Source of the DNA: Numida meleagris
Taxonomy: Eukaryota; Chordata; Aves; Galliformes; Numididae
NCBI RefSeq assembly: GCF_002078875.1
Contig: NC_034409.1
Location: forward strand, 105,629,250 to 105,693,249
Length of the DNA: 64,000 nt
Direction: 5' to 3'
The first letter of the stretch is position 1; each line of letters begins with the position of its first letter. A program made the position numbers and the translations under genes. Below, one piece after another: positions 1-12,028 of this stretch. A model generated the notes under the pieces. That model saw nothing but the letters and a program-made list of their open reading frames with translations, had not been told where the DNA came from and ran no database searches.

Positions 1-223
1 TTCTTATCCCTGGTAGTCTCTAAATGACTTTTCTTTTTTTTCAACAAAATGTCTTGGAAATTGCAGTGAAGTATGAGATTTCCTGGTTTTCTCCAGTTAT
101 CAACTCTGCAGTGCTCGGTCAGTAAGGGAGGCTGCTAAATCCAAGGCTAATACATGAAATCCTGATTTAGATGCTGTGAGTTATTATAGTCAATAAAGAA
201 ATAATTACATTTATTTCTATTAT

Positions 224-430
224 ATCATAGAATCATAGAATCATTTGAGTTGGAAGGAACCTTTAAAGGCCATCTAGTCCAACCCCCCTGCAGTGAACAG
301 GGCACCTACAGCTCCTTCAGGTTGCTCAGATCCCCATCCAACCTGACCTGGAGTGTCTCCAGGGATGGGGCATCCACCAACTCTCTGGGCAACCTGTGCC
401 ACTACGGTTCTTGTAAAAAAAAATTTCTAT
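224..430 (-). mobile_element. CR1 LINE, 5'-truncated 3' end
   Basis: It opens with the reverse-complemented CR1 octamer tail (ATCATAGAATCATAGAATCA) and continues with the usual 3'-end text, including GTTGGAAGGAACCT and CCAGGGATGGGGCATCCACC. It fades near an A-run at about 418. About 200 bp remain of a full element of several kb. Confidence 0.95.
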
Positions 431-2220
431 AGTCAACCAGAACATGCCCTTTATAAAACAACTCTTCTGATCAAGAACATCTTGCAGTTAAGAGTACCAG
501 CCTGCATGTCCTCTTATGCAGAGCAACCCTCATGTTAACTGTCATGCTGCTTCATGTTGGGAAACAATGGTCACCACTGAGCTGCACACTTTCTAATGAT
601 GGCCATAGTAAGCACCTTTGAATGATGCTATTTAGACAAAAATGAGGAACATAGTCTATATGCACTGCTCAGATGATTTACATTAAAGTCTAAGTCCTAA
701 TGATAAGGTAGGTAGCCAGAATATAAATAAATAAATATACATTTATGTATACATATAATTTTATTTTGGAGAGAGGAACACAACATTGTATCTTTTTTTT
801 TAAATGGACTTTATGAACTTTACACTGAGAAAAACTGTGAACAGTTGCCTTACATAAAATTCAGAAAAAATATTTAGTAGTAGTTTTAGGAAGCAGATGA
901 AACTAATTTTGAATTAATATACAATTTGTCATCTTACCTGTGCATTTGATTAACACACACACATCAACAAACAAACAAAAAACACAACAAAAAAAATTCA
1001 CTAAGAGTGATTCATAATACGTAGGCTCACAAGAAGACTTCCCTAAACCTTTGTGACTTCAGTTCACCATTTATTTCTCTGTATCTCAAGTCTTTCTCTA
1101 TTCACTGGAAAGTCTGATTTGACTTCAGCTCGATTTCCATCCTTATTAGTAAAAAGTGTAAGTGTAATAAGCTATTAAACTGCTTTGTCCTGCTTCGTGG
1201 TGCTCATGACATTAGCACAGCAAATGTGAACAGTAACCACAGTGCCTATGGCTGAGGTTCTTCTAAACAGCTGGTGCTGGGAGATGAGATTAGTAGGTGG
1301 GCGTTTGTGACAGAGTGATGTGAAGCATGATCTTCACTGGTACATCACCAGCAATTGTTGAGTATTCTGGACCTCTGCCCTTCAACAACACCAAAGGAAA
1401 ACTGTTTTGACAGGCAGGCATTTTACACAGGAAAGTACTTTCTTGGATAGTTTCCTTGAAAAAAAAAAAGCATCACTGTGCTTTTTCAAAAGGGAAAACA
1501 CAGAGTGCTCACTCCTATATTTGGGAGAGCCACCAGTCAATATACACAAAAGCTACTGCATTACTTTTTCAACTTAATCCGCGCAATTCTCCATGATTAT
1601 TACATTTACAAAATGGATGAGAACACATTCACATGCTGTGGCTATTGCGTGTTGAACTGAAATGGTACTTCTTCATTGCAAGCTCTTCTAAAATCCAACT
1701 CTATTATTACACTTTTCAGCACTGTATTTGCAGTAAATATAAGAGTAACGATCAACAGTTAATTCCCTCTGCCATTACAAGAATTTGCTTTCTATGTTTC
1801 TCTATCTGGTTATATTTAAAGCAAGAGTAACAGACCAAATCACTGTATTTTGACAACTTCAGATGAGTTTTAGATCACATACTCCATGGATGGATCAAAG
1901 TAGCTGCCCAAAATCACATCACAGGCACATTTTCCTAACTTTTATATATGCTCTTTCACCTATGGTGCAGTGCAAGTTCACATCCTCCATTATCCACAGT
2001 CAGAGGGAACACAGAAAGGTACTGCACAAGCTCACAAGAAGAATGCCTGTAGCACCTTCTGAGACCCTCAGTAACATCTGAATGGGGGTGGCAGGTGTGA
2101 TACACAGTGTAAGAGAGACCTGTAGGTTTCTGGAACAGCAGCTGGTGGCAAGGTGAGATTTTTCATGGCACCTAAATGGTGCTAGATTCATAAATTCCAA
2201 CAAGTTAACTGTGCCCATCA

Positions 2221-3072
2221 TAACAGGGCATCAAAGAGGCTGCACAGCCAGCTTGCTACTCTGGACTTGAGGAGAGCAGACTTCAACCTCTTCAGGGAAC
2301 TGCTTGGCAGGATGATGTGGGATAAAGCCCTGGTGGGAAGAGGGGCCCAAGAGAGCTGGTCAGTATTCAAGGACCACCTCCTCCAAGCCCAGAAGCTGTG
2401 CATCCCAAGAAAGAAGAGGTAGGTAAGAATGCCAGGAGGCCTCCATGGATCAACAAGGAGCTCCTGGACTTACTTAAGCACAAAAAGAAAGTCTATAGGG
2501 AGTGGAAGCAGGAATGGGTTACCTGGGAGGACTACAAAGAAGTTGTTTGAGCAGCCAGGAATCAGGTTAGGAAAGCTAAAACCCACATAGAATTAAATCT
2601 AGCCGGGGACATAAAGGGGAACAAGAAGAAATTCTACAGGTGTATCAGTGATAAAAGGAAGGCCAGGGAAGCTGTGGGCCCTCTCCAGAAGTAAACTGGA
2701 GACCTGGTCAAGAGAGATACGGAGAAAGCTGAGGTTCTCAATGACTTCTCCGCCTTAGTCTTCACCAGCAAGGGCTCTAGCCACACCACCCAAGCTGCAG
2801 AAAGGAAAGGTAAGAACCTGGAGAAGGAAGATCTGCCTCCTGTAAATGAAGATCAGGCTCAAGACCATCTAAAGAACCTGAAGGTGCACAAGTCCATTGG
2901 ACTTGACGAGATTCATCCATGGGTTCTGAGGGAACTGGCAGCTGAAGTTCCCAAGCCGTTATGCATCATATTTGGAAGGTCTGGAGGGAGGTGTCCTTGC
3001 CTATAGCAGGAGGATTGGAACTAGATGATCTTAAAGATCTCTTTCAACCCAAACCATCCTATGATTCTATAA
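2221..3072 (+). mobile_element. CR1 LINE ORF2 remnant with internal deletion
   Basis: Plus-strand frames read the CR1 ORF2 linker and the start of the reverse transcriptase: [23 protein letters not shown] text, then [20 protein letters not shown]. The reading is broken by stops and at least one frameshift. Near 2975-2990 the match jumps from early reverse transcriptase straight to the CR1 3' end (TAGATGATCTTAAAGATC, then ATGATTCTAT at 3061-3070), so most of the polymerase is deleted. It ends 40 bp from the ERG exon and is antisense to ERG. It is not functional. Confidence 0.93.
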
Positions 3073-3112
3073 TAAAAGAGTACATCAGCAGTGGTAGCAG
3101 TACGGTTATTAC

Positions 3113-3330
3113 CTTGACCCATTAACCTGATTTGGATTACACTCCATCTTGATGGTGACTCTCGCCGGAGGCTGTGATAACCAGTCCTGCTGGGGAACAC
3201 GTGGGCTCATCTTTGATGTCTGCCCATATTCACTGGAGGAGGAGGCTGTCATCTCTGTCTTTGCAAGGTGGGGCGATCCGTAGGCACACTCAAACAAGGA
3301 CTGGTCTTCACTCACTACTGATAATGCTTC
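3113..3330 (-). CDS. ERG: ERG second coding exon (218 nt), N-terminal region
   Basis: This is an internal coding exon of ERG, a nuclear ETS-family transcription factor of endothelial, blood-stem and cartilage cells. On the minus strand it reads EALSVVSEDQSLFECAYG at its start and ends MECNPNQVNGS plus AG of a split Arg codon: 72 codons plus two bases. The acceptor is pyrimidine-rich and ends TTTGCAG at 3331; the donor is AAG|GTAATAAC at 3112-3111. Numbered from the MASTIK start, it covers residues 7-78. Visible motifs are ASSSS at 35-39, the known SPOP degron (numbered 42-46 in the longer mammalian isoform), and IKME at 66-69, which fits the SUMO consensus. Ser25 and Glu40 differ from mammalian Thr and Asp, as I recall them. 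The frame is open for a Met just upstream, but that ATG straddles the acceptor and is not a real start. The Pointed and ETS domains are encoded beyond the left edge. The paralogue FLI1 has the same exon join but clearly different residues here, so ERG is firm. Confidence 0.98.
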
Positions 3331-3989
3331 CTGCAAACAAGAGAAGTCAGTATGTCAGCATTTCAGAGCAGATATTACACTATATATCAAGAAAAAAAAA
3401 ATGCTTGTCTACCTCATGAGAAGACCAACAATTGTTTGCTTGGTTAAATGTGTGTTACTTTTTAGGTGTGCTCCTGCTACTGGCAGATGTGAGGACTTAC
3501 TGTGCCAGACACACATCAAGGAAGGACAACACCCCTCATACCTGACACCTTGTGCTAACAGCAGAGGAGAGGCACACACATACTCATCCAAATGCTTGGG
3601 AATAGTGACAGGGAGGTGGGTGAGAGGAGTGGGCAGGGAAAACAGCTCAGGCCCCTCACATTTCAGGTATGGATGTGGAAGGCCAGCTCTGCCATGGGTG
3701 CCAGCTGACACCAGCAAGAGATGGCCAGAATCTGAGCTTTGCTGACTCATGGGGAGCTCCTCTTCCTTCCTATGGGACTGGGGTCAATTCCTACCTGGAT
3801 GGGATGCCAAGACACAGCTGGGTGTGAATTATACAGGAGAAAGCAGGGACAAGATTGCAAATACAGGATATTATTTCACTCTGTTTACTACCCACTAAAA
3901 GACATTTTCAAATAGTAGGCATCAAGCACTATATAATGGATATATTTCTTACCATTGCCACACAACTAAAGTGAAGCAATTTTATTCTT

Positions 3990-4255
3990 AGAATCATGGA
4001 ATCATAGAATTAGCAAGGTCAGAAAAGACCTACAAGATCATCCAGTCCAACCATCCAACTACCACCAATAACCCCACTAAACCATGTCTCTCAACGCAAT
4101 GTCTAAATGTTTCTTCAACACCTTCAGGGATGGTGATTCCACCACCTCCCTGGGCAGCCCATTCCAGCGCCTGACCACTCTTTCAGAAAAGCAGTATTTC
4201 CTAACATCCAGCCCGAATCTCCTCTGGTGCAACTGTTCCTATTTGACCTGAATCC
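3990..4255 (-). mobile_element. CR1 LINE 3' end
   Basis: It begins with the reversed tail GAATCATGGAATCATAGAAT and carries the CR1 text CATCCAGTCCAACCATCCAA and CACCTCCCTGGGCAGCCCAT. It breaks down after CTCCTCTGGTGCAACTG. It lies in the long ERG intron about 660 bp from the 218-nt exon, in the same orientation as ERG. Confidence 0.94.
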
Positions 4256-7200
4256 AGCTAATGTAAGTTAATTTAGGAATATTTAGGATAGTCACAAGTG
4301 TAAACTAAAACATATGGGGTTGCTATTTATTGATATTACTGGTGACAGTAAATATTGCCTGTACTGTGGATACATATTATATTGTACAAGAAAGGAAAGT
4401 ACCAATAGTTGAACTTTCTGAGGAGGACAGTGAACACCAGAAGTATGAACTCAATTAATAAGGATTATGTGAATATCTAAAAAACTATGGGAAAAACAAG
4501 ATGAACATAAATGAAGCCAGGAGAAGGACTCAGCCTTAACACTTCAGGAAAAATATCTTGTTATACACAGACAAAGTGAATTTCAATTCGCTAGGTAGCA
4601 TTGTGTTCTGATTTAACAGTACTTCTCTGTAATCCATCTTGTTAGCTATCAGTTAGGGTATGATGACTGCTCTGTAAAGGCCCTGCAGAAATAATTAGGT
4701 TTCTGCCAGCTTTGGATGCCATTGGGTTTGTTCCTGTGTGGAAGTCTCATTACTACGATAGTGAGAATTTCTGATGTTTTACTCCAAGTTCTCGCTAATC
4801 TTTGTTGGCAGTCTTGAAGGACACTAGGATAGGTAACATCCTTCCCTTGTGCACATTACAGAAGCTGCCTTGGTCAACTAGGCTTTTGCATAATGTTGAG
4901 GTGTCTGCATAACTAGAGAGTATGGTCTAAATTAGAATTAGCCTTACTGCCTCCTTAACTATCTTTTCTCTCTTCTTGCACATGGAGATAGAGATTTCAC
5001 TGGGGGAAACAGTAACTGTGTTTAGCATCTGTTCTGCTGCTCCTCCTGTCAGCCAGGATGCAGATGATCATACCTACTGACCTCTCTTGCAAATGCCATT
5101 AGGCCCATTGATGTACATCTATGAGCAAGAGCTATGGGATGATACATGTGGTCCTTGCACACCCCTATGCATAGGGAGAAGTTTTCAGAAACACATGAAT
5201 TGGAGCTGTGTGTTGAAGGCTGGTAACTGCTGACTTTTTACCTCCTAGTGATCTTAAAAAGTGAGGATATCTGGCCCAGGAATTTATGAATCCATTGATC
5301 TTGCAAGACACAGTGATGCTGAAAATTAGAGGTTAATAAAACCTGATATAACCTCATGTGAAACACACTCTGTGGTAAAGCATAGAAATACCATCACGTG
5401 AAACACTTCTCAACTATATAAGAATCTATGACAACTGATATAATTTTGTATTCCAAAAAACAGACATAAAATATCCTTCAGCAGTTCCTGATGTGCATCA
5501 TTTCATCTGGTCCATCCTTGATTTCTCTTTACTAATTAAAACCTTCAAGTCTTAACCCTACATAAGCTGTAAAATGAAGACTCTAACAGCAAACTAGTGT
5601 AACAAATAGATGATAAAAGGAAGAATTGATATTTCTTTCTTAAATACAGGGACCTAGAAATGTGCGTTCTGCTGTAATCCTAAATGCTAATGCCTGGATC
5701 AAATATAATATCAAATTGTCAGCATTTATCATCATGAAGAATAGCTGCATGATCTGGACATACCTAAATATAGATGAAGACAAAAATACTATGTTTGGTG
5801 AAGGAGTTGTAAATATAGATGCAGATTTATTTCTAGTAAATGCTCTTCATTAAACATTTGTATGTTAATCTTTTTTTTCCTCATCCATAATTAATATTGT
5901 TACTGGAACAGTTTGGCAACATCAAGCAGTAAGTGGGATAAAGTAAAACAGTTACAAAACAGATTCATGATAAAGCTCTTTTAAATCTTGCCAAGTTCTG
6001 CACCTTTATGAGAATAATTTCAGTACTGGATGGGTTATCATCCTAGATTTCTCCAATAACTTATTCTCATGACATCCCAGAAATGTAGTCTTGTCATTCA
6101 TTTCTAATAACCGGTGTCTGGGGTAATGTGATATGAAGAAATCCTCACAGACTGCTTGCAGACAGTCTGCAACTAGGTGGGGAGGACTTCCATGAAAACC
6201 TGTGAAGTAGAACCACTTCTAATGTTATCTGAGGTCAATACTGGACACAGATTTTCTTTCTCCATCTTTCTTTCTTTCTCCACATACTTCTTCTCCTGTC
6301 AACACCAGTAAAACATGAAAATCTGTTCCTTCATTAACACTTTTTTATTTTTTATCCCTTGTATTATACAAAACCTTCTCGGCCAGACTTTCTGTACAAA
6401 TGATAAAAGAACAAAATGTCTTTATTTAGTTTTGACGTATAGTTCACTGATAAGTTTTTAAAAAAATAACAGAATGACAAATCTGTGAAACAATAGGTAG
6501 AGCAGCGCCTTTAAAGTAGGAATGAAGTCATTAGGACAAAGGTGTTTACTTAATCAAATACAAGATTACTTGGCTTAAAAACATGAAGTTACAGGAAATG
6601 TGATTGAAGTAGTTCCCATCATGAGAAGTATATCCAAGCTGACTGTCTTTTGTACTCAAAGCCAGGAGCTAAGGACAAAGACTTTTTTTTCCTAGAGTTT
6701 GATCAAAATCAAGGAATGGTTAAAGGAGATAATGAGGTGTGCAAATGAGATAATGAGGTTTACTATAATCTGCTCACGATAAGAGTTACAGTGGAAAAAA
6801 TACTGCAGGATTTTAAAAAGAATTTGAAGGCCATTCTAACATGGCAATGTTTTTTCTCAAGTTAGTTCTCACTAGGAAACATGCCTACTTGTGCATGAAA
6901 AACATTTGTGTATCTGCACGCTATTGACTAATCTTTCATTTTAGACATGAACATTTGCATTCATTTGTATGGCAATTATATCTCCATATAGGACAGCCAC
7001 TGTATGTGTGTGTATATGTATGAATATCTAAGAATATTCACTAGATCCCTATTAGTATTATAAGAATGTTAGTAGATCTTTTTTACGCTCAATGCCTATG
7101 CAAAAATCTAACAGCTGACTTGCTGCTCAAAAAAAATGTTTCAAGGACATTGGAAGTCAAGAATTTACTGCCCAGCATTGCTGAAATCATACCAGACAAT

Positions 7201-7487
7201 AGCACACCAGTATGTTTTAGGATACTGGCCACAAAGCAGCAGGACCTTGGGCAAGAACTGCACAGGAAGAGGAGAATGCTCAACGAGTCACAAATATAGC
7301 ATCAACCACTTTGTCCACTGAGAGATGCTACAGAGAGTAAAAGGCATTTCCTCCTTGTGCAGCCATCTTTCCTGCACTCCAAAATGGAACTATTATCCCT
7401 GATTGTGAGAGACTTGCATTAACACTGCAATCAAGAACTTTTAATTCGATCTGCTGTATGTCTGTGCATGTATATAGTTTGGGTTTT

Positions 7488-7521
7488 GGGTGGTTTTTTT
7501 TTTTGGTTTTTTTTTTTTTTG
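7488..7521 (+). repeat. T-rich low-complexity run
   Basis: Two long T runs separated by GG. Confidence 0.85.
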
Positions 7522-8549
7522 GACAGTGATTTTGTAATATTTCTCTTCATTAATATAAGCAACTTCTACTTTCTCTAATCTGATTTCATGATAATGCATG
7601 TGTAAACACAGCCGCAGCCCTCTCAGACACAGGCTGTTTCCATGTGCTTGTCCGAAACACACAGTTGGTCAGAAAAAGAAATTCTCCCTTCAGTGAGGAA
7701 TTCTGACTGATACTGGAACTTCACTTTAAATTAGACAAAAAGCTGTTATATGAAAACTTTTACCAAAACATTTATTAGAAGAATGGATTCTAAGGCAGAG
7801 ATGTGTGCTTTGCAGATGTTAAAACACTCTAATATAGAATTGCAAATACAATGCTCTTGTTACAGATACTGCTCATACACTAATTGTACAACTGAAAAAA
7901 ATGATTGGCATGGGAAGTTTTATCAAAATATTTATCAGATGAAGATGCTTCAGCATTATTGAAATTATTAGCTTCATCACTTTCCCAGAAAATTCCCGTC
8001 AAGTTCCTGCTAAACATTTACATTTGGAGCATTTGGAGAGGACCTGTATTTTCCAAAGGAAGACTGTTTTGATTAAGATCATGTAATTAATGATATTAAG
8101 TGCTTCCATGCCTGGTTACACTCTGTATCCCTTGTATACTTGATAATATTTGTTATTAAAATGAATTGTAACACAATTGTAACCGAAAAAGAGAACAAGT
8201 GAAAGTGTGCAAGACAGCACACAGTATGCATCTTGGCATAATCACTCCAAATTTCACCAACTTGCTCAGGTATTCACTAATCTTGCTTGCTATTCTTCTG
8301 TTCTACCACAAACTACATCTCCTGATGCTCTGGGAGGCTGTTTATCTGGAATGAAAGCCTAATTTCAAACAGGCCAGGAATGTCATTTCCACGTTGAAAC
8401 AGACATCACATGGAAGGCTGGACACCAGAACCTCGCAGAGCAGTGGGCAGTCTTCCAGCCTGAAACTTCACTCTGCTCATGTCAGAAACAGGCATCACTG
8501 CATGATAAAGCAAGCTGTGGCTGAACTGCTAAAGGGCTCGTAGAACAAA

Positions 8550-8705
8550 TTTGCAGCCCTGCTTCAAGGTCAAGCCTTTGAGCCTCTGATTCATTGCATC
8601 AAGCAATAATCAGTGAAACAAAAGACAAATGATTGATGTTTTAGTCTTGCCATAGCTTATTAATCGTGATGCTCTTACAGCTCTATTCTGAGTGTTTGCA
8701 AAAGA
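8550..8705. promoter_or_regulatory. Candidate conserved non-coding block
   Basis: This is non-repetitive sequence with clustered homeodomain/TALE-like words (TGATTCATTGCATCAAG, CAAATGATTGATGT, TTAATCGTGATG). Such density without coding potential is typical of vertebrate developmental enhancers. No alignment was available. Confidence 0.28.
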
Positions 8706-9664
8706 AGTGGCTTTGAGAGATATTTAATATGGTGTGTGGAATATACTGGAAAAGGTTACTACTTAAAATGCAGTCACCTGAGTCAGGAATTGCAGCACAC
8801 ATCTGGAATTTGTATTCCTTCTAAATCTCTAAGTCTTGGATTCATTAGATCAGACAAAAATCCACATATTATATTCATGAGAGAGTTCAGGAACAACAAA
8901 AAGCCTTGGCAAGTACAAGATAAGAAAGACAGATGTTGTCCTCACCTCCTCCCATCAGAATCTTATTGCAGCTCAGTTAACATCCTCCACTTATTTGCAA
9001 CGAGCACTTGGATAGTCTGGGGTAATCCAAACACAGGCTGGGTGCTGCCACTATCTGGTATTTTCACCTCTCATTGAGACAAATACAAAGGATGTTTGGA
9101 AGCTAAGGAGAGCCACTGCTGCATTCCCACTTGAAAAAAAAAGGAATAATCAAGCATCCATCAAAATGGTGTTATGAACTTTCAGGCTAGATTTATTTCT
9201 GGGAAACAATCACAGATGTGTAAGGAGCAATTGTGCAGTCCTCTTTGTGTAAATCATTCTCCTGGCTTCACTAGAACTAACAAAGTGGACAAAGCCATCA
9301 AGGCTAAGCCTGAAAGTTTAATGTTTTCTGCCTTAACGAACAAATTTTTGGGAAGTTATAAATTCAAATACAGAGTGTAGTGCTTTCTCATGTTTTTAAA
9401 TATGCAGATTGTCATTCCTAAACATCAGCAAACTCTATTTTTGTCACCAGCTTTCGTCACAGGGCAATATTTGTAGCACAAACCATTCACATCCAGGTCT
9501 CCAAGCGTTTCATAGAACAAGGAACAATTACTGCTCCACTACAGCAGATGGGAAACTTTGGTAAAAATGATAAAAGGGTATCTTGCTTTAGAAGACAGAT
9601 CTCCCTCATGTGAAGTTCAGCGCCATTTTTGGAACATCCCTGTACCCCTCATGGAAAAATTATC

Positions 9665-9790
9665 ATACCAAGTAGAGTTGATGAATCATTAACCTCCAGA
9701 GATTAGGAATTATCCATAAGCATCTCATTTAAAGAGCTGCCATTTCACAATCAATTTTTTCACCTTCCATTTTAATCTGAGAGTAAAGAG
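9665..9790. promoter_or_regulatory. Candidate conserved non-coding block
   Basis: This is a short non-repetitive stretch with words such as GATGAATCATTAACC, GATTAGG and CCATTTCACAATCAAT, with no reading frame and no transposon match. It is marked only as a place where conservation could be checked. Confidence 0.22.
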
Positions 9791-10469
9791 CAAATATATA
9801 GTTTAACCACAAAACAAGGGTAAATAAATGGAAATAGGAACCTATTTCATACAAGTCACATGCCCTGGGTACTATATCATCAAAGCAGAGCAGAGGGCTT
9901 GTTCAAATGCAGTAACGCAAGTCTCCATCCTGCATCAAGTTTAGAGCACATACAACACCCAAGTGCCTTCAAATCAATGCCTCAGGAGGGTCAGCCTTGA
10001 GGCAGCTCTGACCATGCAATACCAGCGCTCACAGTGAAGAACAGCACCAAGCCTCTAAGTGAAAGCTGACCTCAAAATTCACAAGATGGTACCAAAAAGC
10101 TTAGGGAACAAAGCAAACCATACAGCAAGTATAGCAGTTCTTTTTTTCCCTCTGCAGAGTGATGTTGCAGAACTTGAAAGATGGTGGTGCTACATTGGTA
10201 GCTTTGGTGTTCAGGAACCTGGTGTTGCAGATTGCAAATGATTTAGTCTCACGTTAATGTTGTGAGATCTCATTGGCTGTTTGAGATCTATGGCTTTGTG
10301 CTCTGTTGCCACAAGGACAAACACATTCTCTATGCAAAAAGCAACTGCTGAACAGTGGTCAGAATCCAAATGTTACTCCCTGCCCAAATGGGTTCACACA
10401 TCAGATCTGAAATATTTCAGATAAAAAAGAAAGTGCTCATTCCTTTCTTATTTCAGTGGCCTATGTCCA

Positions 10470-11532
10470 GCCTAGGCACCAGCATGGTTACTGAATGTTT
10501 ATGGAGATCAAACAGTGGATGTGTGCACAGTGGGGCAGTGGGTGGTGCATTTCAGCAGTGGCGATAGCGATGTGAAAGATGAGCCATATTCCGGATGGCC
10601 ATGCACAGCTGTGACACCATAAAACAAAGAGTGTCTCAATCAGCTCATTTGCATGAATCAGCAGATTATGACCAGAGAACTGTGTATGGAGCTGAAGGTC
10701 AGCTTCAGTACACTGGAGACGATGATGGCAATGTTGGAATACCACAAAGTTTGTGCCAGGTGAGTCCCATGAATACTCACACAGGAGTAGAAAGAACACT
10801 GTATGCAAGTATGTCAGGATGTATTGAACCAATACCAGGCTGAAAGTGATAGCTTCCCGGATCACATCATTACCGGTAAAAAAATGTGGTGTCACCACTA
10901 TGAGATGGAATCAAAACAACAGTCCATGGAGTGGTGACATGAAAAGTCCCCTTCAAAGAAAAAGTTCAAGATGCAGCCCTCAGCAGGTAATGTGATGTGC
11001 AGTTGGGATCGGAAAGGGGTGATCTTTCTGGATTTCCTGGAACCTGGACAAACCGTCAGTTCTGACCACTACATTGTGACACTGACTAAGCTGAATGCTC
11101 AAACTTCCCGAGTTACGTTTGAAAAGAAGACAGTCTTTTTCTTGCAACACAATAATGCCAGGCCCCATACCAGTTTGAAGACAGTGGAGCACATGGCCAG
11201 CCTTGTCTGGACTGTCCTACCACACCCACCATGTAGTCTGTATTTGGCACTTTCTGGTTTCCATCTGTTTGGGCCAAGAAAGATGGACCGCGTGGGCAAC
11301 ATCTTCGTCGCAATACCATCATAGCAGCTGTGAAACAATGGATCACCTCCACTGGTGCAGATTTTTATGAGCGCAGCATGCAGGTTCTTGTTCATTGCTG
11401 GCCAAAATGCATAACAAATGGTGGTAACTATTTGGTTTGCAGCTGAGAATTTGCTGTATCAAACAGTGTTACTGTGTCCTTTGTATCTGCTATAGTTTCC
11501 ATGGAGGCATTATCTTCTGAGCAACGTAGGTA
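10470..11532 (+). mobile_element. Galluhop-like mariner (Mariner1_GG type), 5'-truncated, dead
   Basis: This is a Tc1/mariner-superfamily DNA transposon copy. It matches the mariner transposase from the N-terminal helix-turn-helix part to its C-terminus and keeps the 3' end (GGAGGCATTA, then CAACGTAGG and a TA at 11531-11532). The 5' TIR and start are missing; similarity begins at about 10470-10487. The longest surviving frame (10971-11324) covers the second half of the catalytic domain. All three mariner catalytic Asp positions are lost: the first motif reads GKKMW, the second HNNARPHT, and the third region SLYLALSGFHLF. There are stops, and a 6-bp deletion near 11000. It is an old, inactive copy. 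Confidence 0.93.
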
Positions 11533-11997
11533 TGTATTCCTCAATGATTATGTGAACCTTAATTCATCAGTGCTAAAAATACAATTGTATCCTGCAGATT
11601 GTATATTGTATTCACATGTTTAAGAAATTGAAGCTTTGTATGCTTATTTTAGCACTTCCATCTTTGCAAAGGGCTTTAACACCAAAGTTTGAATGACTAT
11701 TTTTTTCAGTTAATACAATAGACTTTTCTCCCTTTTCATCTTGATAATATTGTCAATTATGAACTCTGAAAACTTTAAGTTTTTTCCTCCTTCAAGCTTG
11801 TTTGTTAGCTTCTAGGGCTCCAAAGTGGCTATAAATCTGTGAAAACTTACATATAAATCTCCTTTTCATGTCTTCCTCAGTACAGGGTTAGCCTGTTGCC
11901 TCTATTCTGGTTTTCCGGTAGACTTTCTTGATCTCAAGAAGCAGGCAACCCTCTACTTTGTTAAAACAAACAAAAGAGTAACTATAAACATCTGTTT

Positions 11998-12028
11998 TTT
12001 TGTGTGTGTTTTGTTTTGTTTTGTTTTC
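11998..12028 (+). repeat. (TG)n/(TTTTG)n simple repeat
   Basis: A short TG stretch passes into about four TTTTG units. Confidence 0.85.

Larger units (their letters stand above)
1..3112 (-). other. ERG: ERG intron after the 218-nt exon (partial)
   Basis: This is the 5' part of the intron following the second coding exon; its far end is outside the window. It was searched for the next ERG exon (RNSPDEC...KGGKM-like) without success. It contains CR1 copies at 224-430 and 2221-3072. The rest (about 431-2220) is AT-rich with short simple repeats, for example A/C-rich runs at 952-997, and no frame worth calling a gene. Confidence 0.85.

Noticed and set aside
1..3112. Next ERG coding exon (start of the NSPDE...KGGKM region)
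   Set aside because: Searched on the minus strand and not found; it must lie beyond the left edge.
3401..3750. Overlapping frames of 113-114 codons on both strands beside the 218-nt ERG exon
   Set aside because: They lie in the intron just upstream of the acceptor, with no homology and no splice pattern. Mirror-strand frames of equal length are a compositional effect.
7750..7950. Two similar ~31-bp stretches (TTTTACCAAAACATTTAT and TTTTATCAAAATATTTAT)
   Set aside because: Short, AT-rich and diverged; similarity at this level is expected by chance in such sequence.
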